A stretch of DNA of 64,000 nt. It comes from Toxoplasma gondii ME49 (taxonomy: Eukaryota > Apicomplexa > Conoidasida > Eucoccidiorida > Sarcocystidae). Below, one piece after another: positions 1 through 10,837 of this stretch. Both the position numbers and the translations under genes were made by a program. Position 1 is the stretch's first letter, and each line of letters opens with the position of its first letter. The stretch covers positions 2,698,043 to 2,762,042 of the forward strand of contig NC_031477.1 in the NCBI RefSeq assembly GCF_000006565.2, written 5' to 3'. The notes beneath the pieces are model-generated. The model was not told where the DNA came from, made no database searches, and saw only the letters and a list, made by a program, of their open reading frames with translations.

Positions 1-27
1 TACTGGCCTACGTAGATAATCTATATA

Positions 28-54
28 TATATATATATAAAGGTAAATGTATAT

Positions 55-90
<36 letters not shown>
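28..90. repeat. TA microsatellite
   Basis: Alternating TA run broken by short AAA and GTAAATG interruptions. ORFs across it are meaningless Tyr-Ile repeats. Confidence 0.9.
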
Positions 91-1247
91 GTAAATACAT
101 GTATATATACGATTTGTGTGTGGGAAGAGAGGAATTCTTGGTTTTTGATATCACTGTGTAAACAATGAAGGACATGCGTCTGCCTGTCAGGCTGTCCTGA
201 ATCGAGGTTTCCATGTAGTTCTGAAGAGACGTTTCGTTTTCGTGAAAGCAGTTGCTGCCTCTGTAAAGGGAACATTAGCGTGCAAAATCTCGGAACGTTG
301 ACGCAGCTGGCCAAACTGCATGCGCGGCAGACGCCCCGCTTCAGGCTCAGTTTTCCGGTAGCAGTGCCTTCCTCGAAGGACAGAAGCGGGGGCAGGTGAA
401 CACAACAGGAACTTCTTTTCCTCGTTTTCACACGCTTAAGGACAGCCTGGCGCGGACGATGTGATTCCAGCTCTATGCCCTCGGTTACAAATATCCTTTC
501 TTAAGGCGTTCTTCTCCGAACCGCCTCCGAAGCACTTCAGGGAACCGTCCGATGCGCAGTCAAACGCGTTTGCATGCGCCGGGCTTGGGAGTCCGAGAAA
601 CAGAACATGGAATGGTCGAGAGCATTCGAGTGGGAAATTATCGTCGTGATAGTAATTTTGGTAGCGGTCTGTCAAATAACTCAGGACTATCTATATTAAT
701 GACTCCTCTCCTGGAAGTCTACCTAACACCGTCAATCCAGTATTCATTTCAATAATCGTCGATTTGTAAGGATCTGTCTACGCTTTCTATTTTACACTTC
801 ACGTACGCCAGATCTTCACACTGCTTCTCGACAGTCTCAGTACCATAGACAAGCAACATGCTTTTATACACATTTTTTTTTATATACATGTATACAGAGC
901 GTGAGTGAACTTGCATGCTTTTTTCTATAGAGAGAAGTACGTCTACAGCATGCGTATGTAAGCGTACATGCAAAAAGCAGTTCGTATTTGAATGGACAAA
1001 TATGCAGTAGGGTCGTTCTGTACATCTGTCTAGCTGCAAGCGCACACCACCGCTGGAAATGTAAACTCGCGACTTCGCGGAGCCTGTCTGGTCTCTTATA
1101 TGAGACTTCTTTCTGCGCCTGCACTCCATGCACTCGGGACAGAGGGCAACGTCGCGCCTCTTCCGAGCGCATGCGGGTCCAGCGCCGTTCGCCAGACATC
1201 ATCTGGAACAACGCTCTAGAACGAAGGTAGTGAGTGGATTTGAAGGG

Positions 1248-1294
1248 TGCATGCAGCGAGTGCATGCAGCTGCCGCACCCAGTGAATGCATGCA
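1248..1294. promoter_or_regulatory. Cluster of three TGCATGCA palindromes
   Basis: Exact TGCATGCA copies lie at 1248-1255, 1261-1268 and 1287-1294. Apicomplexan AP2 proteins bind this octamer (family knowledge). The cluster suggests a regulatory element, but no gene start is recognised beside it. Confidence 0.45.
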
Positions 1295-2475
1295 CCGACA
1301 CCCCCCCCTTCCCCCCGATGGACGCCGAACTAACAGGCGAGGCCAGTGGTGTGACGGCCGACTGCCGAAGACGCTTTGAGAAGGAAACAGCGAGGAACCT
1401 CGGAGAAGAGAGAAGCTGCTCTGTGCTTACATGTAAATCGAGTAGAAAATCAGAGCTAATTCACTTGTAAAGCCAGGTTGAGTAAGGTTGAGCAGATACT
1501 CTCAAACGGGCCGAAAAGATTATACGCCAAATATTTAAGATGTCATTTTTAGCTCCTGCTAAACGAGAGGAATGGGAAGCAAGCCTGGTGCCGAGAAGTG
1601 ACAAAGGAACGGAGATTCTGAGGAGACTTGGAGCGGGCGGACCTTCCAGCACAGCGCTTGTTCGGCGCGGCGCAGCTTCTATGCCAACGGAGAGAGGGTA
1701 GCAGGTCAACGTGGAATCAGGCTCTCTGGCCAGTGAGCCGTGAAGCTTCGAACGCTCACTAGGTCAAATTCAGACATCGAACGCACAGTCCAAACTCGCG
1801 TCGAAAGGTCTGCAGTGGGGATTCTCTCTGCCCGGTCTCTCGTCGAGTTTCGCTGCATGCAGACCATTACGCAGGCAGATTGACAGTGCCAGCCTGTGGG
1901 GGAGGAGGCCATGAAATCGAAATGCGGCAGAGAGACAACGACTGGAACAGGCGAAGGATGACACGGAGAAGGAAGCTGCAGCAGAGAAGAAACAAGGAAC
2001 GAATTGGGGGAAAGAAGAAGCATCGGAAGAACCCGGAAAGAAGCGGCGAGAGAAGAAAAAGATAAAAGAGGAGGACAAGGCAACGCAGCATCGTGCAGCG
2101 CGAGCGCTGTCGTCTCAGGCAGAGACATGTTTACTCGGGGAGCGACGCACACACTGCATGCATCCACGCGCCAATGATGATCGGCAGCGACGCGCCGCCG
2201 GGTGCGAGGCAAAAACGCAGCAAGACGATGCAGCCTGAATTCGGAGGAAGCTGCAGAGGTTTAAAGCAACTGCGCTGGCCTTCGTTAGGCCAAAAAGAAG
2301 GAATTCCAGATTGCCTCGTGTAGTCGAAAATAGGCTTAAACAGAGGCAGTCTCTACGTACGCGATGCGTATTCTTCTGCTCCTCCCTAAAACGTCTCGAA
2401 GCCATCCCCCGATTCTCTCCCGGGCCTCCCAACCATCCCCAAACATGCAACAGGCACTCACCTGCATACATATTT

Positions 2476-2535
2476 GATATATATATATATATATATGCAT
2501 ATCCGCATTCATGCAGATACGTGTACAGACACACA

Positions 2536-2574
<39 letters not shown>
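2476..2574. repeat. TA microsatellite, two blocks
   Basis: Two pure TA blocks separated by about 40 bases of mixed sequence, just 3' of the minus-strand gene that ends at 2729. Confidence 0.9.
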
Positions 2575-2576
<2 letters not shown>

Positions 2577-2728
2577 ACAGATAGGCGTGCATGCGTGCAG
2601 AGCCGTGTCCATCTCTCTCTCTTTCTCTGTCGGTCTGTGCGCGCATACAGATACGCATGTGTATAAAAATAAATACATACACACATGCACAGAGGAGCGT
2701 ATAGAAGAGTGAGCCGGATGCGTCGGCG

Positions 2729-3197
2729 TTAGTGGCTTTGCTGAACGCCGAGACTTCGAAGTTTTTCTCTCGCGTCTTGGCACTTCCGAAGCGCCTCGCG
2801 GCCGCCGTCGCCGATTAAGTTGAGCTCCTTCACGCGGGCGACGGGGTTCAACAGCGCGTCTCTCTCGCCTCCGATTCGCTCGCGTGTCTCCTTGTCTCCG
2901 TCAGTTGCCGACGAAGGACTGCTCTCTGCAGAATGAGAACCTGCAGCAAGAGGGTCGTTTCTAGAGCTACGAAATGCTGGAGATGCGGCGTCGGAGGCGC
3001 GGCTGTCTCCGTCAACAAAGGCCAGCGAGACGAGACAGTCGCTGAGTTGCTCGCAGATGTCGTCCAGCTCCTGAGGCCCACAGAAAAAAGATCGGAAAAA
3101 CGCGTCGGTTCCTCCCCTCTATCTCATCCTACAGAAGATGTTTTCCTCCACCCCACACATCTCATCTACACAACGTACTAAATACATACATACATGC

Positions 3198-3240
<43 letters not shown>

Positions 3241-6200
3241 AATACATATATATATATATATGTATATACATATATGTATATATATATATGTATATATTGG
3301 TATAGATGTATGTATATATATATATATATATGTATATATTTGTATATATATATATATATGTATATATATTGGTATAGATGTATAGATACGGCTATTGCTC
3401 GTGGTCACCGACATTCATAAATGTTGGCACGCGCATGCACGCCCCAGCTCAGTCTTCAGTTACCTCTGTTTCTCCTGGAGACTCTTGACTTCTTCCTCCC
3501 GTCTCTTCTTCTCGCCAGAGTTCTCCTGTTTCGTACCTGGGTGTGGGCCATCGCCGCCTGGGCGCCAGGCACTTCGGCTGCGACTGCCTTGACGATTTCC
3601 GCCGCCGTCCAAGTCTCGGCAAAGTCCACGACCGCCGCCTGTTGGCCGCCGAATGCGAAGGGCAGCAGCAGCTGTCCGTGTGGCGCGAGCGCAGCTGGGA
3701 GTTCAGACTGCATGCGCTCCGGAACTCCCGCAGACAAATCCACCAGCGCTACACTCGCGCGAATCCCCAGACGCCTGAACGAAAACAGCAAGGTGAAGCG
3801 CGGTTTGCGAAATCTGTCTCTACGCACATACAGGGAGAGAGGGAAAGACATGTCGATATGCATGTATACATATAGACACAGATGAAGATAGATAGGTAGA
3901 TGTATTAGGACACAGATATCTACATCTACATGTAGACATAAAATGTACGTTGACGGCACTGATAAAAGGATGCAGTGGAGAGAGGAGAAGCCACAGTGCA
4001 CGGCTAGAAGACCCCCGATGTAGACATAGACATCACGGGAGGCGGACGTGCATTTGAAGAGAATAAAATGAAAACGCGTCGACGGTCGTGCGAAACGTCG
4101 CGCGACGCGCAGGCCGTTTCGCTGCATGCACGTATGGAGGGTACAGGAAGAGATGCGAGCGCGCAGCGTGGTACAGGCAAATGGCATCCTCACTCGAAAT
4201 GAAGCATGCATCAAAGAATGCACATAACCATGCATATGCACACTCGTGTATCCCTGTCTTGGCCTTTCGTGATGCATATATTTATATATACACATATATT
4301 TATATATATACATATATTTATATATATGCATTGCATATATTTATATATATACATATATTTATATATATGCATATATACACAGGGTGTGTGTGCGTTTCGT
4401 CGAAGCGTCTGTTATGGGGGAGCTGACGTTCCACGACATCTCGGTGACAGAGCGTTTTTTGCTCACTTGAAGAGAGAAGCGACATCTCGAAGGAGAGGCG
4501 CGACGACTTGAGAGGAAATGGTGTCGGGGTGCAGGAAACAAAGAAAAGCATGCAGCGGCTGCTCGACGATCTCCCGTAGGTCCTGGAAGGTGCAGAGACG
4601 AAAGAAGTCCGCGTCCGAAGTCTCCATGAGTTCTTCAGCCACTTGCCGCCTGAACGAGCGAAGACAGAAGACACGCAGAGACAGGAGCTATTGACGAGTC
4701 TCAGAGGTGGGCGAGATTGAGGCGCAGAGTCTCCTCTAACGCCGCCTCTTTTTTCGATTCCTTTGCTCTTTCGAAGAGCAGAAGCATCCTCCCACAGGCT
4801 CCCAGCCTCTGGTCACTGAAGATGGACTGCGTGTACACTTGTGTCTTGGGAACAGACAGCCGGCCTTCGTTAGCCAGCAATCCATTTCTTGCAGCAGAAG
4901 CTGCTACCGCGTTGCCGCGACACCCAGGCTGGATCGGAAAGGTTCTTCTTTCGGAGGAGCTGAGAGCACCTCCTGCAAGGGACCACCGTCCCTCCAGCAC
5001 AAGCGTGCAAGGCGGAAGAAGAGAGTCTCAACAGAAGACTCCTGCGTTTCGTCAACCACAAAGGAGACTGTTGGCCGTTGTGGAATTCTTCATTGGCTAG
5101 GTCGGGTCTCTCGACACACACGTTAGGCCGAACCGGAGGCAAGCGAGACCGGAGGAAGTTCAGCTTTCCCCGAAGGTAGACGGACAGGACCGGAGAGAGC
5201 GAAAAGGAAAGCGAAACGAGACACTGTGCCTTCCTCTTCACACGCTGCCTGGCGAGCGTCGACGCGCCACCGCGAAGTTCCTCTTTTCTGGAGAGTAGCT
5301 CGCTGTCTTCGTTGAAATCGAGGAAAATCCAATCTGCTTCTCCGCATGCAGCACATCGCACGCGCGTAGGCGAGAGGCGGAGCGACAGACAAGAGAGAAA
5401 AGACGGAGAAGACAGAGACGCCTGCCAACGCCCTCCGAGAGGCTACCAGTTCCGCCGCGCTCTATCCCCAGCGGCTCACGCAGCGGTGGCTGCCTCGCGA
5501 AATCGACTGGACGGCTGCCGAGTTGTCAAGGAAGGAGTTAAACGCAAGTTCATCACCATTACAACACCCGCGAGAGAGAAGAAAAGGAGGATGAAAACGA
5601 AGAGAGAAAGGAGACGACCTACGCGAGAGACGCGCGTTCGCCCAGCTTCTTGACGTGGTACTGGGCGAGCAGGATTGGCGCCGAGAGCATGCAGAGGAAG
5701 AAAATCCACGGAGCCGCTGCGATGCAAAGGACAGCGAGACGCAAAGACGCTGCTCTCTTCGACAGGACGCTGTGAACCTCACGGAGAAGCAGACGGCAGA
5801 AAAGAGAGGACTACGGCACGAGACGGGGGAGAGCAACGCAGTGACAACGCCAGCGATGCGAAGGTGAGTCTCAATCGCGGAGGCAGGGGCGAAGGCCGGG
5901 AGGGAAGGCAAAAGACGAAGGGAGGGAAGAGAGAGAAGTGAAGGCGACAAGAGGAGACAGATTGAAGAGAAAAGCAAGACAACAACAGAAGCGGAGAGGC
6001 GCGAGGAAGTAGGGAGAGAAGCAAGAGAAGAACGTAGTAAAGGAAGACCTGGCGGGCCAAACAAAGACTGAGTGAAGGCGAGGCAAAGACCCTGCAGGCG
6101 CACGCACAGCCTCGGTGCCTGTGCGGACTCTTCTAGAGAAAGGCAGACAAAACAAGATGAGGAACCGAGGACTCCGAGGGACTGACCGACAAAGAAAATC

Positions 6201-8347
6201 TGAAACCACCGTTCTTCTCTCGTCAGCTTGTGCGGCTCCAGCAGGAGCGTGCTCGGATCTCTCGGAGGTCCGTACCGGTCCACTGGCCCCCCTGAAAGAC
6301 GGCAGTCACAGCACACGCAAACGCATGCAGTTTCCTTTACATTTAATGCCACACTTTCGTGGAGACATGAATACGCATACGCGTTCACATATCACCATGC
6401 GAGACCAGTTCGCCCGTCAAGTTCACAGGTACCGGACGCCGCCTGTACACGTCTGCCTCCTTGTATGCAAGTATGCAAACCAGACATGTACCCAGTATAT
6501 ACATATATACACATATATACATATACATATATATACATATATATATATATATATAGACGTATATGCATTTATATACATATACACATATATTCATATGTAC
6601 ATATCTACATATATATACATATATAGAGAGAGGGAGAGAGTTTGCACCCACACGGATCTGTAAAGGAAATTCATACAGGGTTATGTGTATATTTACTGAG
6701 AGAGAGTATATACACACATGTGTATGTAGAGCCGCAGCATGCGCATATGAATGTACGGGCGCATTCGTAAATCAATACAGAAAAAGCAAACGTATATATA
6801 TATATATATATATACGCTGAGAGAGAGAAGGTATGTACACATGCATGTGTCTACCGCACATGCACATGTATATATACATGACCTCGTTTAAACATATATA
6901 TATATATATATATATAATATGCATTTTGTGAGTGCCTGCTGCTGGATAGTGTTTCGTTTTTCCGTTTCTTGAAGGAAAAAGGCTCACCAGGGTAGAGTTC
7001 AATCCCTTGGTGGCGACGCGCATGCAGGGCCTTCTCTTCTGCTTCTTTGAGAGACTGCTCCACCTGCACAGTGGGGAAAAACCCAGAAGACATAAAAGCA
7101 AAGGCCGAAATCAAAAAAGCGAAAAGAAAAAACCGAAAAGAAAACGCAAAGTGAAAGGAACGGAAACGCACGACAAAGAAACAGAAACAAACACCACCAG
7201 ATCACCTCTCAAACGAAGGAAAACGTTCCCTCAGCACACGCCACGAATCGACATGCATATGCATATGCTCACGCTTACATGCCTGTATTCACATACACAA
7301 CTACTATATGAATGTATTCACATATATATATATATATATGTAAATATATTTGTATACGTATACGTTTGCATTAAAATGTGAAACAAAACCTGCGCTCACC
7401 ATGGCCTCGATTAAACTTTCACCTGCGCCAACTCTGATGTCTTTTTCCGGGCGGCGGATGACCGCGCTGCCTGCCGGCGCCGAACCTTCCTCAGGCAAAT
7501 CGGGAGAAGACGAAGGTGTACGTACACCCGGCAGAGAGTCCGTGGAGTCCTCCGTTCCCGGTGGCTTGCTGGACGAAAAGAGACGCGAGGCAGGGCCGCC
7601 TCCAAGCACGGAGAAGGACGAATGCCTTGGACGAAAGAGGAGCGCGCGCGACAGAGAATCGCATCCCGTACAAACTTGTCGTTTTTCATTTGCGCTTGCT
7701 TGGGAAGATGCGATTGCATCTCTCAAAGGCGGCAGGGTCGAATGCATCAGCAAAGAGTTTGTCATCTCTGCTTCGCTGCGATACAGGCGAATCTTTCCTC
7801 CTGACGCCTGTCGGAGCGTCCGAGTCGCTTCTTTCCCCCAAACCACGCCGCAACGGGGGTGTTTCTCTCCCGATACGACTGGAGAAGAGAGCAAGCCCCG
7901 AGATCTACTTGGACTTGACGAAGACGAAGAAGAAAGCGAACAAACCACCGAGGCACTGCAAGGCTTCGCAGCTACGCGCCGCACGCGCGCAGACTCCGCC
8001 GACTCGTGCAGAGCCCGGAGAGAGGCGGTCGACGCTCCTCGGCGTTGCAGGCGGGACGAGGGGATACACTGGGTGTACGTACACCCGGCGGAGGAGACAG
8101 CCGAGCGCGAAGCGAACTCAGGAAGAGACCGGGAAGGCAGGGAGCATCCAGAAACAGAAGAAGCAGACAAAAAGGAAGACAGAGACAGGGGAATCCGGAG
8201 AGAGAGCGAAGAACGGAGAGAGAGGAGAGAAAGGGAGGCATCGCGCTGACGGCGTTGCCTCGTAAGCGAGAGGAAGAAAACAGGGGAACAGATTTCGGAG
8301 AAGGCGCCTCTCCGTCGCGGCGGGTGGAAGAGCCGCAGCGCCACCAT
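2729..8347 (-). CDS. Membrane protein with thioredoxin-like fold, probably mitochondrial, function unknown
   Basis: Ten exons join in one frame (784 aa): 8347-7400, 7063-6988, 6291-6187, 5716-5623, 5514-5447, 5339-5271, 4972-4741, 4649-4467, 3774-3537, 3070-2729. The first ATG sits in an ideal ACCATGG context; an in-frame alternative is at 7765. The N-terminal ~300 aa are Ser/Arg-rich and presequence-like. Exon 4 encodes a membrane helix ([19 protein letters not shown], about aa 378-396). Exons 8-9 (about aa 550-665) follow a thioredoxin pattern: [10 protein letters not shown] strand, [11 protein letters not shown] strand, LLLPFAFGG strand, then a TAAEIVKAV helix, but the CxxC is absent, so disulfide chemistry is unlikely. 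The C-terminal exon is hydrophilic and ends at TAA 2729-2731. Exons 2-4 and 8-10 are firm; exons 5-7 and the 4741 donor (GTTAGA) are less certain. I do not recognise the protein. Confidence 0.7.
3199..3378. repeat. TA/TATG microsatellite in an intron
   Basis: TA-rich tract with TATG and TTGG interruptions, between the last two exons of the thioredoxin-like gene. Confidence 0.9.
4275..4377. repeat. TATATTTA/TACA microsatellite in an intron
   Basis: Repeats of ATATATTTATATATA and ACATATATTTATATATA type, in the intron between exons 8 and 9 of the thioredoxin-like gene. Confidence 0.85.
6497..6625. repeat. TATACA microsatellite in an intron
   Basis: TATACATA-type repeats between exons 2 and 3 of the thioredoxin-like gene. 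Further pure TA runs follow at 6793-6814 and 6893-6916 in the same intron. Confidence 0.85.
7515..7528. repeat. Dispersed 14-bp palindrome, perfect copy
   Basis: GGTGTACGTACACC, inside exon 1 of the thioredoxin-like gene, where the minus strand reads it as Gly-Val-Arg-Thr-Pro. Confidence 0.9.
8072..8085. repeat. Dispersed 14-bp palindrome, perfect copy
   Basis: GGTGTACGTACACC, the second copy in the same exon, read there as Gly-Cys-Thr-Tyr-Thr. Being read in two different frames within one exon argues that the DNA and not the peptide is conserved. Confidence 0.9.
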
Positions 8348-8530
8348 GGTGAAGGCGGACTCACTGGGAGTAAGAGCGAGAGACGGAAGGCTTCGAGGGG
8401 AAGAGGAATACGATTGGTGTTCAGAGAAGTAGAAGTGAGACGGGTGTGGGCGAAGAAGTCACGCGCGAGGAAGTGGAGACATTCCAGAGGGAGACAAGCC
8501 GACCGCATACGAAAAAAATCCGGAGGAGAG

Positions 8531-9214
8531 TCACTCAGGTCCATGAGTCGGCTGGGAAAGCCCCGCGGGCGCGCAGCCACCAAAGAGAGAAGCGGTTGGT
8601 GAAACAGGAACTCTTATCTTTTCAGCTTTCTTCCCCTCTCTCGCAGTGTGCCATTCCTTCGCCGGAGAGGTCCTTGAAGCTCGATGCAACGAACTTTGCA
8701 CACTATTCTCCAAAGCATAACTCCACCGCGGCACAGGTTTGAGATACGAAAAGACACCCTGCATGCATTTACCCCGGGATTTTGACTGGAGGCTGAGGTC
8801 AATCGCCTCGTCTGGAGGTGAGGCGCTTGAACTCCATGTCGTCGTGGAACAATCAAAGAAAATGCTGCAGAATCGAGGGAACGGCCGCAGAAACAGTCCC
8901 GAGAATGCTCGGCCGATCCGGTGTGTATATACACCTCCCGACTCGGCCGAAAAGGGCAGCGGGAGCTGCCGCGAGCGCTTGTGCTTTTCGCGAGAGAAAA
9001 TGAGTTTTGTTGGTGAACAGGCGACGAGTTCTGGGTGCACTTGGACACGACAGAGTGAAGCGTTTAACGCGCCAAAGAGAGCGGGATCTGTGGAACCTTC
9101 TTCAGTGGTAGGGGGGTCTGCGAAAATCCATTCGATGTCTTCCTCGCTGCGTTTGAACCAGGGAACAGCCGCGTTTTCAGCGTCTCCTCGGCGATTGCCA
9201 TCGATCCCAGACAT
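8531..9214 (-). CDS. Uncharacterised open frame, possibly a first exon or a small gene
   Basis: A 227-codon frame opens with a true ATG at 9214 (MSGIDGNRRGDAENAAVPWF...). Its first ~60 residues have a mixed, acidic, protein-like composition, including WFKRSEEDIEWIFADPPTTE. The rest is Ser/Arg/Phe-rich and may be intron or UTR; GT sites near 9037 could end a first exon. It could be a separate small gene or an upstream exon of the thioredoxin-like gene, but no phase-consistent junction to that gene's exon was found. No family is recognised. Confidence 0.3.
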   Translation of the reverse strand: MSGIDGNRRGDAENAAVPWFKRSEEDIEWIFADPPTTEEGSTDPALFGALNASLCRVQVHPELVACSPTKLIFSREKHKRSRQLPLPFSAESGGVYTHRIGRAFSGLFLRPFPRFCSIFFDCSTTTWSSSASPPDEAIDLSLQSKSRGKCMQGVFSYLKPVPRWSYALENSVQSSLHRASRTSPAKEWHTAREGKKAEKIRVPVSPTASLFGGCAPAGLSQPTHGPE

Positions 9215-9888
9215 GATGGAAACAAAACAGAACCAAGATGGTCGAGAGAGCTCTGTCTCCTCACTACCAACTTCCTTTAAGTAAAAAGGGCCCTCTGCTC
9301 GCGTAGAGACACACAGAGAGAGTTTCGGGATGTGAGATAGAACGGTGGTCCGTTACAGAAACCAGAAGTGTAAATGGCATCATCGTACCTAGAGGTTGAC
9401 AAAGAGTATTCCTTGGTCACTCAGACGTGCGTAGAGCGTATAGTGTGATACCGTAGACCGGTAGAGAGAATGTACCGTGGGGTGGATTCATGCAAAGACG
9501 CTGTAGTCTGGTGGCCTACTTTTATAAGGAATGTGTAGTGAGGAGACCCGTGTATATATCAAGAGGCCAGTGTGGTGAAACCCAGAAACATGGAGCCCCC
9601 TCTGTAGTTCCGAAAAAGCCTCCTCGAACGCGACTGTTCGCGAAAATCGGTTACGTTTCGTTTTCACTTTTAGTGCCCAACTCAACCAGTCGAAAGCGAC
9701 GAGCTCTGCACCCCTTCCTCCAGAGAGATGCTACCAACAACCCACGCTCAACTGCACCGCCACGAAACTGCGTCTCTCTCCAACATCGAGGCAATATATG
9801 CATACGGGTTCATACAGTGCACACCATAGCTAAATGTCCATATATGACTATACACACCACTTTTATAAACATATATCTATAGAAAACT

Positions 9889-9945
9889 ATATATGTTTAT
9901 AACATATATATATATATATACATGTAGATATATATATATATATAT

Positions 9946-9988
<43 letters not shown>
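9889..9988. repeat. TA microsatellite
   Basis: About 100 bp of almost pure TA in the 3' flank of RPL10. Confidence 0.9.
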
Positions 9989-9990
<2 letters not shown>

Positions 9991-10773
9991 ACTGTGTGGT
10001 TGAAGTGATCCTGTGTTTGAAGCGGCAAACAGTTCGATGTCAGGAAATCGGAGATTGCGTCTTTGCATGCGTCACGTGTACGCTCTAATCGTGTTCAAAG
10101 TGCGAAGCAAGCCTGTAGGATTCGAAGTCTTGTCGACTGACTAGATGAGTTTTAGATCAGGAAGCCTTTCCCTTGGGTGTGCACAGTTCGAATTCGCCTC
10201 CCCGCGTTCACACCGCGACTCTCTTTGTTTACTCGGCCCAGTGTACATACATTTATATATATATATATATATATGCGCCTAAATCGCGTTAGGGCTGCCG
10301 AGTTCTTGCATTGTCCGCGAGTGTCCTGAATCTCTTCTGTCTGTCATTGCAACCGTCTGTCCACCCTGCATACGTCCTCCTCCTCCTGTTTGGAATGTTG
10401 TTTCTAACGACTCAAGTGACACCCAACGAGAGCGATTTCTCCAGTCGGCCAAGACGTGACTTGCCCGGAAAGGAATGTTTTAAGTCTGCATTGGCCCTGC
10501 AGAGGTGTGAACTCTGTGTGTGGTTTTCCTCGTTTGGCGGGCAGAAAAGAAGGCGCGGCGCGAGTCAAGAGGCATCAGAAGCCTGTTTCAGCCGAGAGAA
10601 GAAAGACTCCGCTTCCAGTCGCGTTTTCATGTTCTGCTGTCGCGTTTGAGAGTCACTCCGTTCCGACACACAGCATGTTCACAGAGACTTCCCCTCACTC
10701 ACTGTCGGAAACCGCGTCGCCCCCGCGGGGAGGTCTGCGTACCCCCAGGCCAGCTCGCCGCGGCCGCAGCTCG

Positions 10774-10787
10774 GGTGTACATACACC
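10774..10787. repeat. Dispersed palindrome, near-perfect copy
   Basis: GGTGTACATACACC, about 50 bp past the RPL10 stop codon, in its presumed 3' UTR. Confidence 0.85.
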
Positions 10788-10837
10788 GCAGAGTTCGCAG
10801 CGCGGAGGCGCATCGCTGTTTCGCACGCGCCCCTCCG

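Larger units (their letters stand above)
1..2728. other. Intergenic spacer, no supported gene
   Basis: No ORF here has conserved-looking sequence or usable splice structure. The stretch holds a TA tract near the left edge, three TGCATGCA palindromes (1248-1294), a purine-rich plus-strand segment around 1900-2070, and a second TA tract (2476-2574). The right part is probably the 3' UTR of the minus-strand gene ending at 2729. Confidence 0.5.
8348..10837. other. Spacer between the thioredoxin-like gene and RPL10
   Basis: Apart from the open frame at 8531-9214 there is nothing gene-like. It contains a GGTGTGTATATACACC relative of the dispersed palindrome (8920-8935), a long TA tract (9889-9988), a short one (10253-10274), and the RPL10 3' flank. 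Confidence 0.5.

Noticed and set aside
1706..2212. 168-codon minus-strand Leu/Ser-rich frame
   Set aside because: Explained by the purine-rich plus strand; no domain, no splice logic, and the same DNA is open in two other minus frames.
2115..2783. 222-codon minus-strand frame across a TA tract
   Set aside because: Tyr-Ile runs come from the microsatellite, composition is biased, and it overlaps the 3' end of the better-supported gene at 2729.
6385..6717. ORFs through TATACA repeats on both strands
   Set aside because: Simple-sequence translation within an intron.
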